Assembly (NCBI GenBank): GCA_027449965.1
Contig: DAIDKP010000003.1
Location: forward strand, 1 to 64,000
Length of the DNA stretch: 64,000 nucleotides
Origin: Acidobacteriaceae bacterium
GTDB taxonomy: Bacteria; Acidobacteriota; Terriglobia; Terriglobales; Acidobacteriaceae
Direction of reading: 5' to 3'
This document shows, piece by piece, positions 8,912 through 16,199 of the stretch. The translations under genes were made by a program, and so were the position numbers. The stretch's first letter is position 1; each line of letters opens with the position of its first letter. The notes beneath the pieces were generated by a model, which did not search any database, had not been told where the DNA came from, and was given only the letters and a program-made list of their open reading frames with translations.

Positions 8912-10090
8912 TCAGGGGGCGGCATTGGCCGACTTCAGTTGTGCGGCCCACTGTTGCAGTTCTGAACTGGTAATGTTGGCCAGTCCGCCCGCCACTGCGG
9001 TCGTGTTCCAAATCTCAATCTCGGTTGGGTGATAGGTTGTAATCGCATACGGAACAAGCGATGGCCAGTTCACAGACTGGCCATCACTCTGAAACTCCAG
9101 TGGGGATAATGCAGGCGGCGTCTGCGCCTGTGCTGCCAAATAGAGCGACTGGAACTCGGAATAGATGGCGGGCAGGGATGAGTTGGGCAGCGGATTGTCC
9201 AGGTCGTGGTTCGCCACCACTGCGCGCGCACCCAGAGCGGCGCGAAAAGCCTGCATCACCTGAATGGGAAAGCTGGTGTCGCTTTGCCCGGTAGCCGCCA
9301 AAGACAGCGGGTTAAAGGTGTAATCGAGCGGCGTCTGTTTCCACGTGGCATAATCCTCGGGCGCGTTGGACAGGCACGTCTCCATCTGTGCATCGGTGTA
9401 CCCAGCCGCCTCCAGCGTTTGGATATTGTTGACGGCTCCGGGCAACACAAATGGCTCCGCTGTAATGGAAGAACAAACGCTGATCGCCACCTCGCCGATC
9501 AGCGGATTCGAGTCGTACTCCGACGCCAGATGATTCTGCAGCGCGGTCCAAAGCTGGCTGTAGGCCGGCGTCCAGAAATCCGGCAGCGTATATTGCGTGT
9601 TGGTCTTGCTGTCGGTCACCGTCACCGAACCGACCTGTTGCAATACCCACGCTGGCGTGTTGATGCCGGCAAAGATGCGCAGCTTGGCAACCAGCGGTGT
9701 TCCCGGATACTTCAGGTTATAGTTCTGTACGTTTTGCAACGCTGAAATCAGCGCCGAGTCATCAAACTGATTGGCTTGCGGCTCCAGTTGTGACCAGGTC
9801 AGCTCAATGACCGCTGCCGAGTAGATGCCGGGATGAGCATTGGCTTCCTGCAGGCGGTTGGTGGGCATCCTTCCGTTGTTCAGAAAATCCTCCTGCCCCA
9901 TCGTGACCAGTCCTTCGATCGTTGGCTTGGTCTGACTTCCTGAACCTCCACCCGACCCTCCCGAACCCGAACCGCCAGAGCCTGAACCGCCGGAGCTGGC
10001 CATGGAACCGCCACCACAGCCGGCCACCAGCAGCACCGCCAACGTGAATGCAGAAAACAGTATGGAATTACGACGCAGAATCTGAATCAT
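8912..10090 (-). CDS. Putative lipoprotein with glycoside-hydrolase-like barrel
   Basis: 392 residues from the ATG at 10090 (a GTG at 10111 would add 7). The N-terminus is a lipoprotein signal (RRNSILFSAFTLAVLLVAGC) followed by a Gly/Ser-only linker of about 25 residues, consistent with tethering an extracytoplasmic domain. The rest reads like a TIM-barrel glycosidase: 'VIELTWSQLEP' and 'GINTPAWVLQ' resemble the start of GH42/GH5-type barrels, and Glu-containing strands ('IGEVAISVCSS', 'EIEIWN') sit at plausible positions. No family-defining catalytic pair is certain, so enzymatic activity is inference. Confidence 0.6.
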   Translation of the reverse strand: MIQILRRNSILFSAFTLAVLLVAGCGGGSMASSGGSGSGGSGSGGSGGGSGSQTKPTIEGLVTMGQEDFLNNGRMPTNRLQEANAHPGIYSAAVIELTWSQLEPQANQFDDSALISALQNVQNYNLKYPGTPLVAKLRIFAGINTPAWVLQQVGSVTVTDSKTNTQYTLPDFWTPAYSQLWTALQNHLASEYDSNPLIGEVAISVCSSITAEPFVLPGAVNNIQTLEAAGYTDAQMETCLSNAPEDYATWKQTPLDYTFNPLSLAATGQSDTSFPIQVMQAFRAALGARAVVANHDLDNPLPNSSLPAIYSEFQSLYLAAQAQTPPALSPLEFQSDGQSVNWPSLVPYAITTYHPTEIEIWNTTAVAGGLANITSSELQQWAAQLKSANAAP

Positions 10091-10255
10091 GGCGAACTTC
10101 AAGGCTTTCACCGGAAATTTGCAGCCCGGCCATCAGATGGGATGGCTTTTTCAAGGAAAAGGATGACATGGCAGTGGGATGAGATCAAAAGTGTTTCCAG
10201 ATGGGAAGCCCCGCGTATCAACTTGGTAGGATGCAAATGGGAGTGAGGATTGAGG

Positions 10256-11182
10256 ATGGCGCAGATTCCGAACAAGGTTCTGAACGGCACGGCGATTGCC
10301 GCCGAGATTCGTCAGGAAGTTGCCATGGAGGTTGCTGCATTGGCTCAGCGCGGCGTTCGTCCGGGACTTGCCGCGGTGCTGGTGGGTCACGTACCGGCTT
10401 CGGAGATTTACGTCCGCAGCAAGGTAAAGACATGTGAAGAACTGGGCCTGTTCAGCGAGCTGATTACGCCGCCGGAAACGGTGACCACCGAGGAGATGCT
10501 GGCTCTGGTCAACGACCTCAACTGCCGCGAGGAGATCGACGGCATTTTGCTCCAGTTGCCTTTGCCCTCACAGGTGGATACCAAGCGCCTGCTCGACGCC
10601 GTGCTGCCCGAAAAAGACGTCGACGGATTTCATCCCATCAATGCAGGCCGATTGCAGGCGGGTCGCCCGGCGCTTGCTCCCTGCACGCCGGCCGGAGTCA
10701 TCGAGATTCTCAAACGCAGCGGCATTCCCATCGCCGGTGCGCACGCTGTTGTGGTGGGGCGCAGCGACATTGTGGGCAAGCCCGCAGCCATGCTCCTGCT
10801 CAACGAAAACGCGACCGTCACCCTGTGCCACTCCAGAACGCGTGAGTTGGCGGAGATTACCCGTCAGGCCGATATTCTGGTCGCCGCCATCGGTCGTCCC
10901 GGGTTCATCACCGCGGAGATGGTCAAACCCGGAGCCACCCTCATCGACGTCGGCATCAACCGCATCACGGACCGCGCCGAATTGGAGCGTTTCTTTGGCG
11001 GCGATGCCAAACGCGAAGAGACGTTTGCGCGTCGTGGCTCAACCATTGTCGGCGACGTCGATCCACATGCCTTCGCCGTCGCCGGAGCCTACACGCCCGT
11101 CCCAGGCGGCGTCGGTCCGCTCACCATCGCCATGCTCATGGCCAACACCGTCAAGGCCGCAAAGCTGCGGCGGGGTTTGTAG
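10256..11182 (+). CDS. folD: Bifunctional methylenetetrahydrofolate dehydrogenase/cyclohydrolase
   Basis: FolD interconverts 5,10-methylene-, 5,10-methenyl- and 10-formyl-tetrahydrofolate in cytoplasmic one-carbon metabolism. All hallmarks are present: catalytic Tyr52/Lys56 in 'YVRSKVK', 'GILLQLPLP', 'DVDGFHP', 'CTPAG', the NADP-binding 'VVVGRSDIVGKP', and the C-terminal 'PVPGGVGPLTIAML'. The ATG at 10256 has GTGAGG about 7 bases upstream. A short insertion near residues 240-260 ('ELERFFGGDAKREETFARRG') lengthens it slightly over E. coli FolD, as seen in related bacteria. coaE follows after 3 bases, so the two are almost certainly one operon. Confidence 0.96.
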   Translation: MAQIPNKVLNGTAIAAEIRQEVAMEVAALAQRGVRPGLAAVLVGHVPASEIYVRSKVKTCEELGLFSELITPPETVTTEEMLALVNDLNCREEIDGILLQLPLPSQVDTKRLLDAVLPEKDVDGFHPINAGRLQAGRPALAPCTPAGVIEILKRSGIPIAGAHAVVVGRSDIVGKPAAMLLLNENATVTLCHSRTRELAEITRQADILVAAIGRPGFITAEMVKPGATLIDVGINRITDRAELERFFGGDAKREETFARRGSTIVGDVDPHAFAVAGAYTPVPGGVGPLTIAMLMANTVKAAKLRRGL

Positions 11183-11185
11183 CCC

Positions 11186-11884
11186 ATGCTACGGGTTGGA
11201 CTGACCGGCGGACTGGGCAGCGGCAAAAGCACCGTAGCCGCGCGCCTTCGCTCGCTGGGTGCGCAGGTCATCGAAGCCGATGAGCTTGGGCGCGCGCTCA
11301 TGGAGCCGGGACAGGCAGTCTACTCGGCCATCGTGCGCCAATTTGGCCCGCAGGTGCTGGCTGCGGACAGTCGTCTTGACCGCGCGGCGCTGGCTCGACT
11401 TGCTTTTGACGGGGGACGGCTCGCGGAGCTGAACGCCATCGTCCATCCCACCGTGATTGAGGCGCAACAAACGTGGATGGATAGGGTCTTCGCGCAGGAA
11501 CCATCCGCCGTTGCGGTCGTTGAGTCCGCGCTCATCTTTGAGGTCGAGCGCGATGCGCGCGAACGCGGCGAAAGCGAAGGTGTGCTCGCCGACTGGCGAA
11601 ATCGTTTCGACCGCGTTCTCGTTGTCGCAGCGCCGGAGCCGCTGCGCCTGGCACGCTATGTTGCCCGCATCACCGGCGGGCCCTGGAATGAAGATGTGGC
11701 CGCCGATGCGCGGGCAAGGATCAAGCGGCAGATGACCGATGCGGAAAAAGCAGTCCGTGCCGATTTTGTGCTGAACAACGATGACACACTCGAAGCGCTG
11801 CTGGCGCAGACCGACGTAATCTGGGAAAAGCTGAAAGTGGAGAGCGCTTCCAACCAGGGCGCAAACACACAACGCAAGCGCTGA
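11186..11884 (+). CDS. coaE: Dephospho-CoA kinase
   Basis: CoaE phosphorylates the 3'-hydroxyl of dephospho-CoA, the last step of coenzyme A synthesis. The 232-residue protein starts 'MLRVGLTGGLGSGKST' with a perfect P-loop. It has 'VIEADELGR' in the acceptor-substrate region, where most CoaE have DAD, and 'LNAIVHP' plus 'ALIFE' at the usual positions. A charged insertion (about residues 119-135) precedes 'FDRVLVVAAPE'. It begins 3 bases after folD, suggesting translational coupling. Confidence 0.94.
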   Translation: MLRVGLTGGLGSGKSTVAARLRSLGAQVIEADELGRALMEPGQAVYSAIVRQFGPQVLAADSRLDRAALARLAFDGGRLAELNAIVHPTVIEAQQTWMDRVFAQEPSAVAVVESALIFEVERDARERGESEGVLADWRNRFDRVLVVAAPEPLRLARYVARITGGPWNEDVAADARARIKRQMTDAEKAVRADFVLNNDDTLEALLAQTDVIWEKLKVESASNQGANTQRKR

Positions 11885-11984
11885 AACGCGCAGCGGTCCA
11901 TGTGCATCAGAATGGATGATAGGCATATGAAATCTGCCGGAGAACGAAGCGGCAGGCTGAAAGAACGAAAGACGAGGAAACGAG

Positions 11985-13130
11985 ATGCGATTTCGGCGAA
12001 TCTTGCTGGTAGTTCTGATCGTGGGTGGATTCTGGTATTTCACAACTCATCCGCCACGCCAGCTGGTGAGCCTGCTTCCCATCAGCGGCAGCAACTCCGC
12101 CCTGGAGTTGACCGAGGCCCATGCCGCACCTGCCTTTGATGCCGAGGAACAGAACAACATCAACGTCTACAAACACGTGCTGCCGTCTGTCGTCAACATC
12201 ACCTCGACCGCCATGAAATTCGATTTCTTTTATGGACAGGTGCCGCAGCAGGGCCAGGGTTCCGGCTTCATCCTGGATAAGGCGGGGCACGTGTTGACCA
12301 ACTTCCACGTCATCGCCGACGCCAACCGCATCGAGGTCATGCTCAGTGACAAGCGCCATTACAAAGCCCGCATCGTTGGCTATGACCGCGTCCATGACCT
12401 CGCCCTGCTTCAGATCGACGCACCCAACCTGCAGCCTGTCACGCTCGCTGATTCCAGCAGCCTTCAGGTAGGCCAGAAGGTGTATGCCATCGGCAATCCC
12501 TTTGGCCTGAGTGGCACGATGACGCGAGGCATCATCAGTTCCATCCGCTCCATTCGCGGGCCTCAGGGCGCGCCCATCGAAGACGCCATCCAGACCGATG
12601 CCGCCATCAATCCCGGCAACTCCGGTGGGCCACTGCTCAACTCTCGCGGCGAAGTCATCGGCATCAATTCGCTGATCGCCACCGGCGGCGCCGAGCAAAG
12701 CTCTGGCATTGGCTTTGCGATCCCCATCAATACCGCCAAAGCCGTGCTGGGTGACCTGATGCGCTACGGACGCGTCCGCCGCCCCACGCTCGGCATCGTC
12801 TCGCTGGGCATCGGACCCGATCTTGCAAATCAGATGGGCTTGCCCGTTGAGGCCGGCGTTCTCGTCCAGCGTGTCGTTCCCGGCGGCGCAGCCGATCGCG
12901 CCGGCATCCGTGGCGGCAACGAACAGGCGTATCTTGGCAACGTGCCGATCATCCTCGGCGGCGACCTCATTGTCGCAATCGACGGGCAACCGGTCACCGA
13001 CACCGCCGACATCAGTACCATTCTGGAGCGACATCATCCGGGCGACACGATCTCCGTCACCTTCTATCGTGGACATCGCAAGCATACGGTTCAACTCAAC
13101 CTCAGCGAAGGGCCGGAGGTCAACACGTAG
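11985..13130 (+). CDS. HtrA/DegP-family serine protease with one PDZ domain
   Basis: 381-residue envelope protease. A hydrophobic N-terminal helix (residues 4-20) should anchor or export it. The trypsin-like domain has the full triad: His108 in 'LTNFHVIAD', Asp138 in 'RVHDLALLQ', and Ser213 in 'NPGNSGGPLLN'. A single PDZ domain follows (about 270-375; 'GVLVQRVVPGGAADRAGI'), the DegS/HhoB-like layout rather than two-PDZ DegP. GAGGAAACGAG precedes the ATG. Probable role in periplasmic protein quality control or stress signalling; it is monocistronic here. Confidence 0.92.
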   Translation: MRFRRILLVVLIVGGFWYFTTHPPRQLVSLLPISGSNSALELTEAHAAPAFDAEEQNNINVYKHVLPSVVNITSTAMKFDFFYGQVPQQGQGSGFILDKAGHVLTNFHVIADANRIEVMLSDKRHYKARIVGYDRVHDLALLQIDAPNLQPVTLADSSSLQVGQKVYAIGNPFGLSGTMTRGIISSIRSIRGPQGAPIEDAIQTDAAINPGNSGGPLLNSRGEVIGINSLIATGGAEQSSGIGFAIPINTAKAVLGDLMRYGRVRRPTLGIVSLGIGPDLANQMGLPVEAGVLVQRVVPGGAADRAGIRGGNEQAYLGNVPIILGGDLIVAIDGQPVTDTADISTILERHHPGDTISVTFYRGHRKHTVQLNLSEGPEVNT

Positions 13131-13317
13131 ACTGGCTCATCTCCGGCCAATCCATCACCGCTGAGCACATCTGCACAGACGATGCTTCTCTGCCGTCCAG
13201 GACTGATCCCTGCTGCCGCAGGATCTGTAGCAGCATTGCGTAGCCCGACATTCCATGCGATACGAATGATCGTGCCGATCAGCAAAATGCGGCTCGCACA
13301 CATAGTGAAGTATTCAA

Positions 13318-13366
13318 TTGACAAAAAGCCCAATGCGAACAATGCTCAAGCAGATACTTGAGCATT
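13318..13366 (+). promoter_or_regulatory. Promoter with inverted-repeat operator upstream of the SRPBCC/ArsR pair
   Basis: A perfect TTGACA -35 hexamer (13318-13323) is followed at promoter spacing by a perfect 10-bp inverted repeat with a 6-base spacer: AATGCTCAAG at 13341-13350 and CTTGAGCATT at 13357-13366. The repeat covers the predicted -10 region and ends 36 bases before the SRPBCC start. A second short repeat, TGCAGC/GCTGCA (13366-13382), abuts it. The placement fits a repressor site, plausibly for the ArsR-type regulator two genes downstream. Regulator identity is inference. Confidence 0.6.
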
Positions 13367-13402
13367 GCAGCCCAATGCTGCAGCTCGCGAAAGAGGGCAA
13401 GT

Positions 13403-13879
13403 ATGTTTGAGCCAAAGGTTATACATGCCACCTGCGTTGTGGAACGTACATTCGCCAAACCGCCAAACGTGGTTTACGCGGCGTTGAGTGACCCCCTCAA
13501 GGTGCGGCAATGGATGAGCGGGGGAAGCAGTTCCGATCTCTTCGACTTTCAATGCGACTTTGTGGAGGGCGGCAAGCAACTCGTGAAGTACAGAATGGGG
13601 CCTGAAACGCCGATCCCAGGCGCTGTCATCACCAACGAGGGCCACTTTCAGCAGATTGTCACTTGCGAACGCATCGTAACCGTTTCTACCATGAAGATGG
13701 ATGAGCGGATATTTTCTGCCTCTCAAGTCACCTTTGAACTGGTGAATGCAGTCGGCAGAACCCGCCTCGTCATCACACACCAGGGCGCTTTCTTTGAAGG
13801 CTCCGACGGACCAGAACGCCGCGAACACGGATGGAATCTTCTCGCAGACAACCTCGTTTCTGTGGTCGGAGAAGCGTAG
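13403..13879 (+). CDS. SRPBCC (AHSA1/START-like) domain protein
   Basis: 158-residue protein of the SRPBCC hydrophobic-ligand-binding fold, AHSA1-type subgroup: 'VERTFAKPPNVVYAALSDP' opening helix, 'VRQWMSGG', and the C-terminal helix 'HGWNLLADNLVSVVGEA'. GAGGG lies 6 bases before the ATG; longer starts are less likely. Its stop codon abuts the ATG of an ArsR-type gene, a pairing common in bacteria where the ArsR member controls the pair. The ligand is unknown. Confidence 0.82.
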   Translation: MFEPKVIHATCVVERTFAKPPNVVYAALSDPLKVRQWMSGGSSSDLFDFQCDFVEGGKQLVKYRMGPETPIPGAVITNEGHFQQIVTCERIVTVSTMKMDERIFSASQVTFELVNAVGRTRLVITHQGAFFEGSDGPERREHGWNLLADNLVSVVGEA

Positions 13880-14208
13880 ATGCGATTGGTGAAAAAGAAG
13901 CCGATACAAATGGATCGCCTGTTTCATGCGCCGGGAGATGGCACGAGACGAGCGATCGTGGATCGTTTGAGTCGAGGTCCGGTTTCGGTCTCAGAGTTAG
14001 CCACCAACTGGGCATTACGCTCACAGCCGTTGGCCAGCATCTTGCGATTCTTGAGGAAAGTGGCCTAGCTGTCACAGAAAAAGTGGGCCGCGTCAGAACC
14101 TGCCAAATGGCTTCCAGGGGGCTCGACGCACTCGAAAGCTGGGTACGCCAGCACAGAAGCGAGTGGGAGATGCGCATGGATGCGTTTGAGCGTCTCCTCG
14201 ACGAGTAG
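13880..14208 (+). pseudogene. ArsR-family transcriptional regulator, frameshifted
   Basis: The first 42 codons read as an ArsR winged helix: 'MDRLFHAPGDGTRRAIVDRL' then 'GPVSVSELAT'. The frame then collapses and stops at 14068. The second half of the same domain, 'LGITLTAVGQHLAILEESG' and 'EKVGRVRTCQM', continues in another frame from 14008 to the TAG at 14208. One extra base between 14005 and 14008 would restore a normal protein of about 110 residues ('SELAT-x-LGITLTAV'). It is a recent single-base deletion or a sequencing error. The gene starts directly after the SRPBCC stop. Confidence 0.8.
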
Positions 14209-14558
14209 TGGCTGGAAACGCGAATGGAATCTCCCGGAGCGATCACAGCCAATTTTCGCGGTATTTTGGGCCGTCAAACTCGTCTGTGGCCAAGCGTACC
14301 TTCTTCATGCAAGCCTACTGGTGCGCCTGCAAAACGGTCTGATTCGCGGCATCGGCGCAGCGAGGAAGCCATCCTCGAAGGCACTCCGCCTGCGCACCCA
14401 TGGATCGCAGATCCCTGACAAAAAACTCCTGGCCGCAGCAAGTCCCGCTCATCCGAACTCAGGTCATTCCGCGTGTGTTTCGCAGACTCCGCTTTCCCTC
14501 AGCCCGTGGCCGCGATACCCTAAAGAGATAGAGTCTCTATCCCACCCGAGGTTGATCC
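14209..14558. other. Non-coding gap before metB-like gene
   Basis: About 350 bases with no supported gene on either strand; the open frames here lack family features and start signals. The only distinct element is the short palindrome just before the downstream ATG, listed separately. No riboswitch could be recognised by eye. Confidence 0.5.
14527..14541 (+). promoter_or_regulatory. Palindrome just upstream of metB-like gene
   Basis: GATAGAG-T-CTCTATC is a perfect 7-bp inverted repeat with a one-base centre, ending 17 bases before the ATG at 14559. A symmetric site this close to the start suggests a repressor operator in a sulfur-amino-acid gene leader; the cognate regulator is not visible. 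Confidence 0.4.
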
Positions 14559-15719
14559 ATGTCTTCTTATAAGTACGACACTCTGGCCGTGCATGCCGGT
14601 CAGCACCCTGACCCACTCACTGGCGCCGTCAACGTACCGCTGTATCTGTCCTCCACCTTTGAGCTGACGGGGATTGGCACCGACAAAGGCTGGGACTACT
14701 CGCGCGCCGGCAACCCCACGCGTGATCGGCTGGAACTCGCGCTGGCCGCATTGGAAGGCAACGGTCGCCCCGGAGTGAAGGGTTTTGCCTTTGCCACCGG
14801 AATGGCCGCAATTTCGGCGCTGCTTGCGCACCTGCACTCGGGCGACCACCTGATCTGCTCGCACAACGTGTATGGTGGCACGGCGCGCCTCCTGGACCAG
14901 ATCATCGCCCACTATGGCATTGCGATCCAGTATGTGGACATGGGCGATCTGGATGCGCTGCGAGCGGCAATCCGGCCCAACACAAAGCTCATCTACTGCG
15001 AGACGCCCAGCAATCCGCTGATGGCGCTGACGGATATTCGCGCCGTTGCCGAGATGGCTCACGCGCACGGCATCGAGGTGAGCGTGGATAACACCTTTCT
15101 GTCTCCAGTGCTGCAAAGCCCGCTGGAACTGGGTGCCGACATCGTGATGCACTCGACGACCAAGTACCTGAACGGCCACTCCGACGGATTGGGCGGAGCG
15201 CTGATCACCACAACCCCGGCTCAGGCCGAGCGCACGCTGCTCGTGCAGAAGGCCGTCGGAGCAACGCTTTCGCCGCTGGAGTGTTTCCTTGTCCTGCGCG
15301 GCATCAAGACGCTGCCCCTGCGCATGCGCCAGCATGAAGAAAACGGTCGCGCCATTGCTGCCTGGCTCGCGCAGCACCCCAAAGTGCTGCGAGTCAATTA
15401 TCCCGGTCTGGCCACTCACCCGCAGCATGAGCTTGCTCTGCGGCAGCAAAAGGGTTTTGGCTCCATGATGAGCATGGATATTGGCAGCCGCGAAGCCGCA
15501 GCAAAGTTCCTCGCCGCTATCCAAATCTTTCTCAACGCCGAGTCGCTGGGTGGAGTTGAATCGCTGGCATCACACTCATCCACCACCACGCACGCTGCGC
15601 TCAGTGCCGAGCGCAAGCTGGAGATGGGCATCACCGAGGGTCTGGTACGTCTCTCGATCGGTATTGAAGACAAAGACGACCTGATCGCCGACCTCGATCA
15701 GGCCCTGGCTGCGATTTGA
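14559..15719 (+). CDS. metB: Cystathionine gamma-synthase/lyase-family PLP enzyme
   Basis: 386-residue Cys/Met-metabolism PLP enzyme. It has the N-terminal 'TLAVHAGQHPDPLTGAV' signature, 'YSRAGNPTRDRLE', PLP-stacking 'SHNVYGGTARL', PLP Lys202 in 'HSTTKYLNGHSD', and C-terminal 'VRLSIGIEDKDDLIADLDQAL'. Length and motifs fit cystathionine gamma-synthase (O-acyl-homoserine plus Cys) or the lyase acting in reverse transsulfuration, which are hard to tell apart by sequence. A palindrome lies just upstream. The symbol is used with that caveat. Confidence 0.85.
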   Translation: MSSYKYDTLAVHAGQHPDPLTGAVNVPLYLSSTFELTGIGTDKGWDYSRAGNPTRDRLELALAALEGNGRPGVKGFAFATGMAAISALLAHLHSGDHLICSHNVYGGTARLLDQIIAHYGIAIQYVDMGDLDALRAAIRPNTKLIYCETPSNPLMALTDIRAVAEMAHAHGIEVSVDNTFLSPVLQSPLELGADIVMHSTTKYLNGHSDGLGGALITTTPAQAERTLLVQKAVGATLSPLECFLVLRGIKTLPLRMRQHEENGRAIAAWLAQHPKVLRVNYPGLATHPQHELALRQQKGFGSMMSMDIGSREAAAKFLAAIQIFLNAESLGGVESLASHSSTTTHAALSAERKLEMGITEGLVRLSIGIEDKDDLIADLDQALAAI

Positions 15720-15725
15720 ACTTCC

Positions 15726-15763
15726 GCGAGGCCTGAAACGACGCGCGCTGTTTCAGGCCTCGC
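15726..15763. terminator. Hairpin between convergent metB and tsaE
   Basis: A perfect 14-bp stem, GCGAGGCCTGAAAC (15726-15739) with its complement at 15750-15763 and a 10-base loop, lies between the convergent metB-like and tsaE genes and includes the tsaE stop codon. It has no clear T-tract on either strand, so it may be a bidirectional or non-canonical terminator. Confidence 0.5.
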
Positions 15764-16199
15764 GCAGTTCGAGCGTAATGCGTCGATGCGTCATGTCGAG
15801 CCGCTCCATGCGAAGAACGCCGTCGGCCATCTCCGTCACGCTCGAGAATTTCTCGCCCCACTCCACCAGCACCAGCGCATCGTCAGCCATCCACTCCGTC
15901 AGGCCCAGCGTAGCAAGCTGTCGCTCGCTCTCCAGCCGATAAACGTCCAGATGAACCACCTGCACCGGCCGGCCATCCTGCCACCCATCATAGGTGTGGA
16001 CAAGAGTAAATGTCGGACTCGTGACAGAGTCTTCGTCGCCGGCATCGAGCGCCTTGACCAGTCCTTTGACCAGTGTGGTCTTGCCCGCACCCAGATCGCC
16101 AGTCAGAATCAACGTCTGCGGTGGCCGCAGCAAACCAGCCACGGCCGCGCCAATCGCCATCGTCTCCTCTTCTGAGGCGCTCTCAAAGATGCGCTTCAT
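15753..16199 (-). CDS. tsaE: tRNA threonylcarbamoyladenosine biosynthesis ATPase TsaE
   Basis: 148-residue P-loop protein of the TsaE (YjeE) family, which works with TsaB/TsaD to make t6A in tRNAs reading ANN codons. Seen: 'LILTGDLGAGKTTLVKG' (Walker A), 'VTSPTFTLVHTY', 'HLDVYRL' and 'VLVEWGEKF', all diagnostic. The ATG at 16199 overlaps the stop of nnr by four bases (ATGA), so the two are translationally coupled; longer in-frame starts would run over the 15-bp repeats. The nnr-tsaE order is common in bacteria. Confidence 0.92.
   Translation of the reverse strand: MKRIFESASEEETMAIGAAVAGLLRPPQTLILTGDLGAGKTTLVKGLVKALDAGDEDSVTSPTFTLVHTYDGWQDGRPVQVVHLDVYRLESERQLATLGLTEWMADDALVLVEWGEKFSSVTEMADGVLRMERLDMTHRRITLELREA

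Noticed and set aside
14180..14572. 130-residue plus-strand frame after arsR
   Set aside because: No start signal, no similarity, and it runs into the metB-like start; judged non-coding.
15764..16175. Plus-strand open frames across tsaE
   Set aside because: Shadow frames of tsaE; the TsaE motifs on the minus strand are complete.
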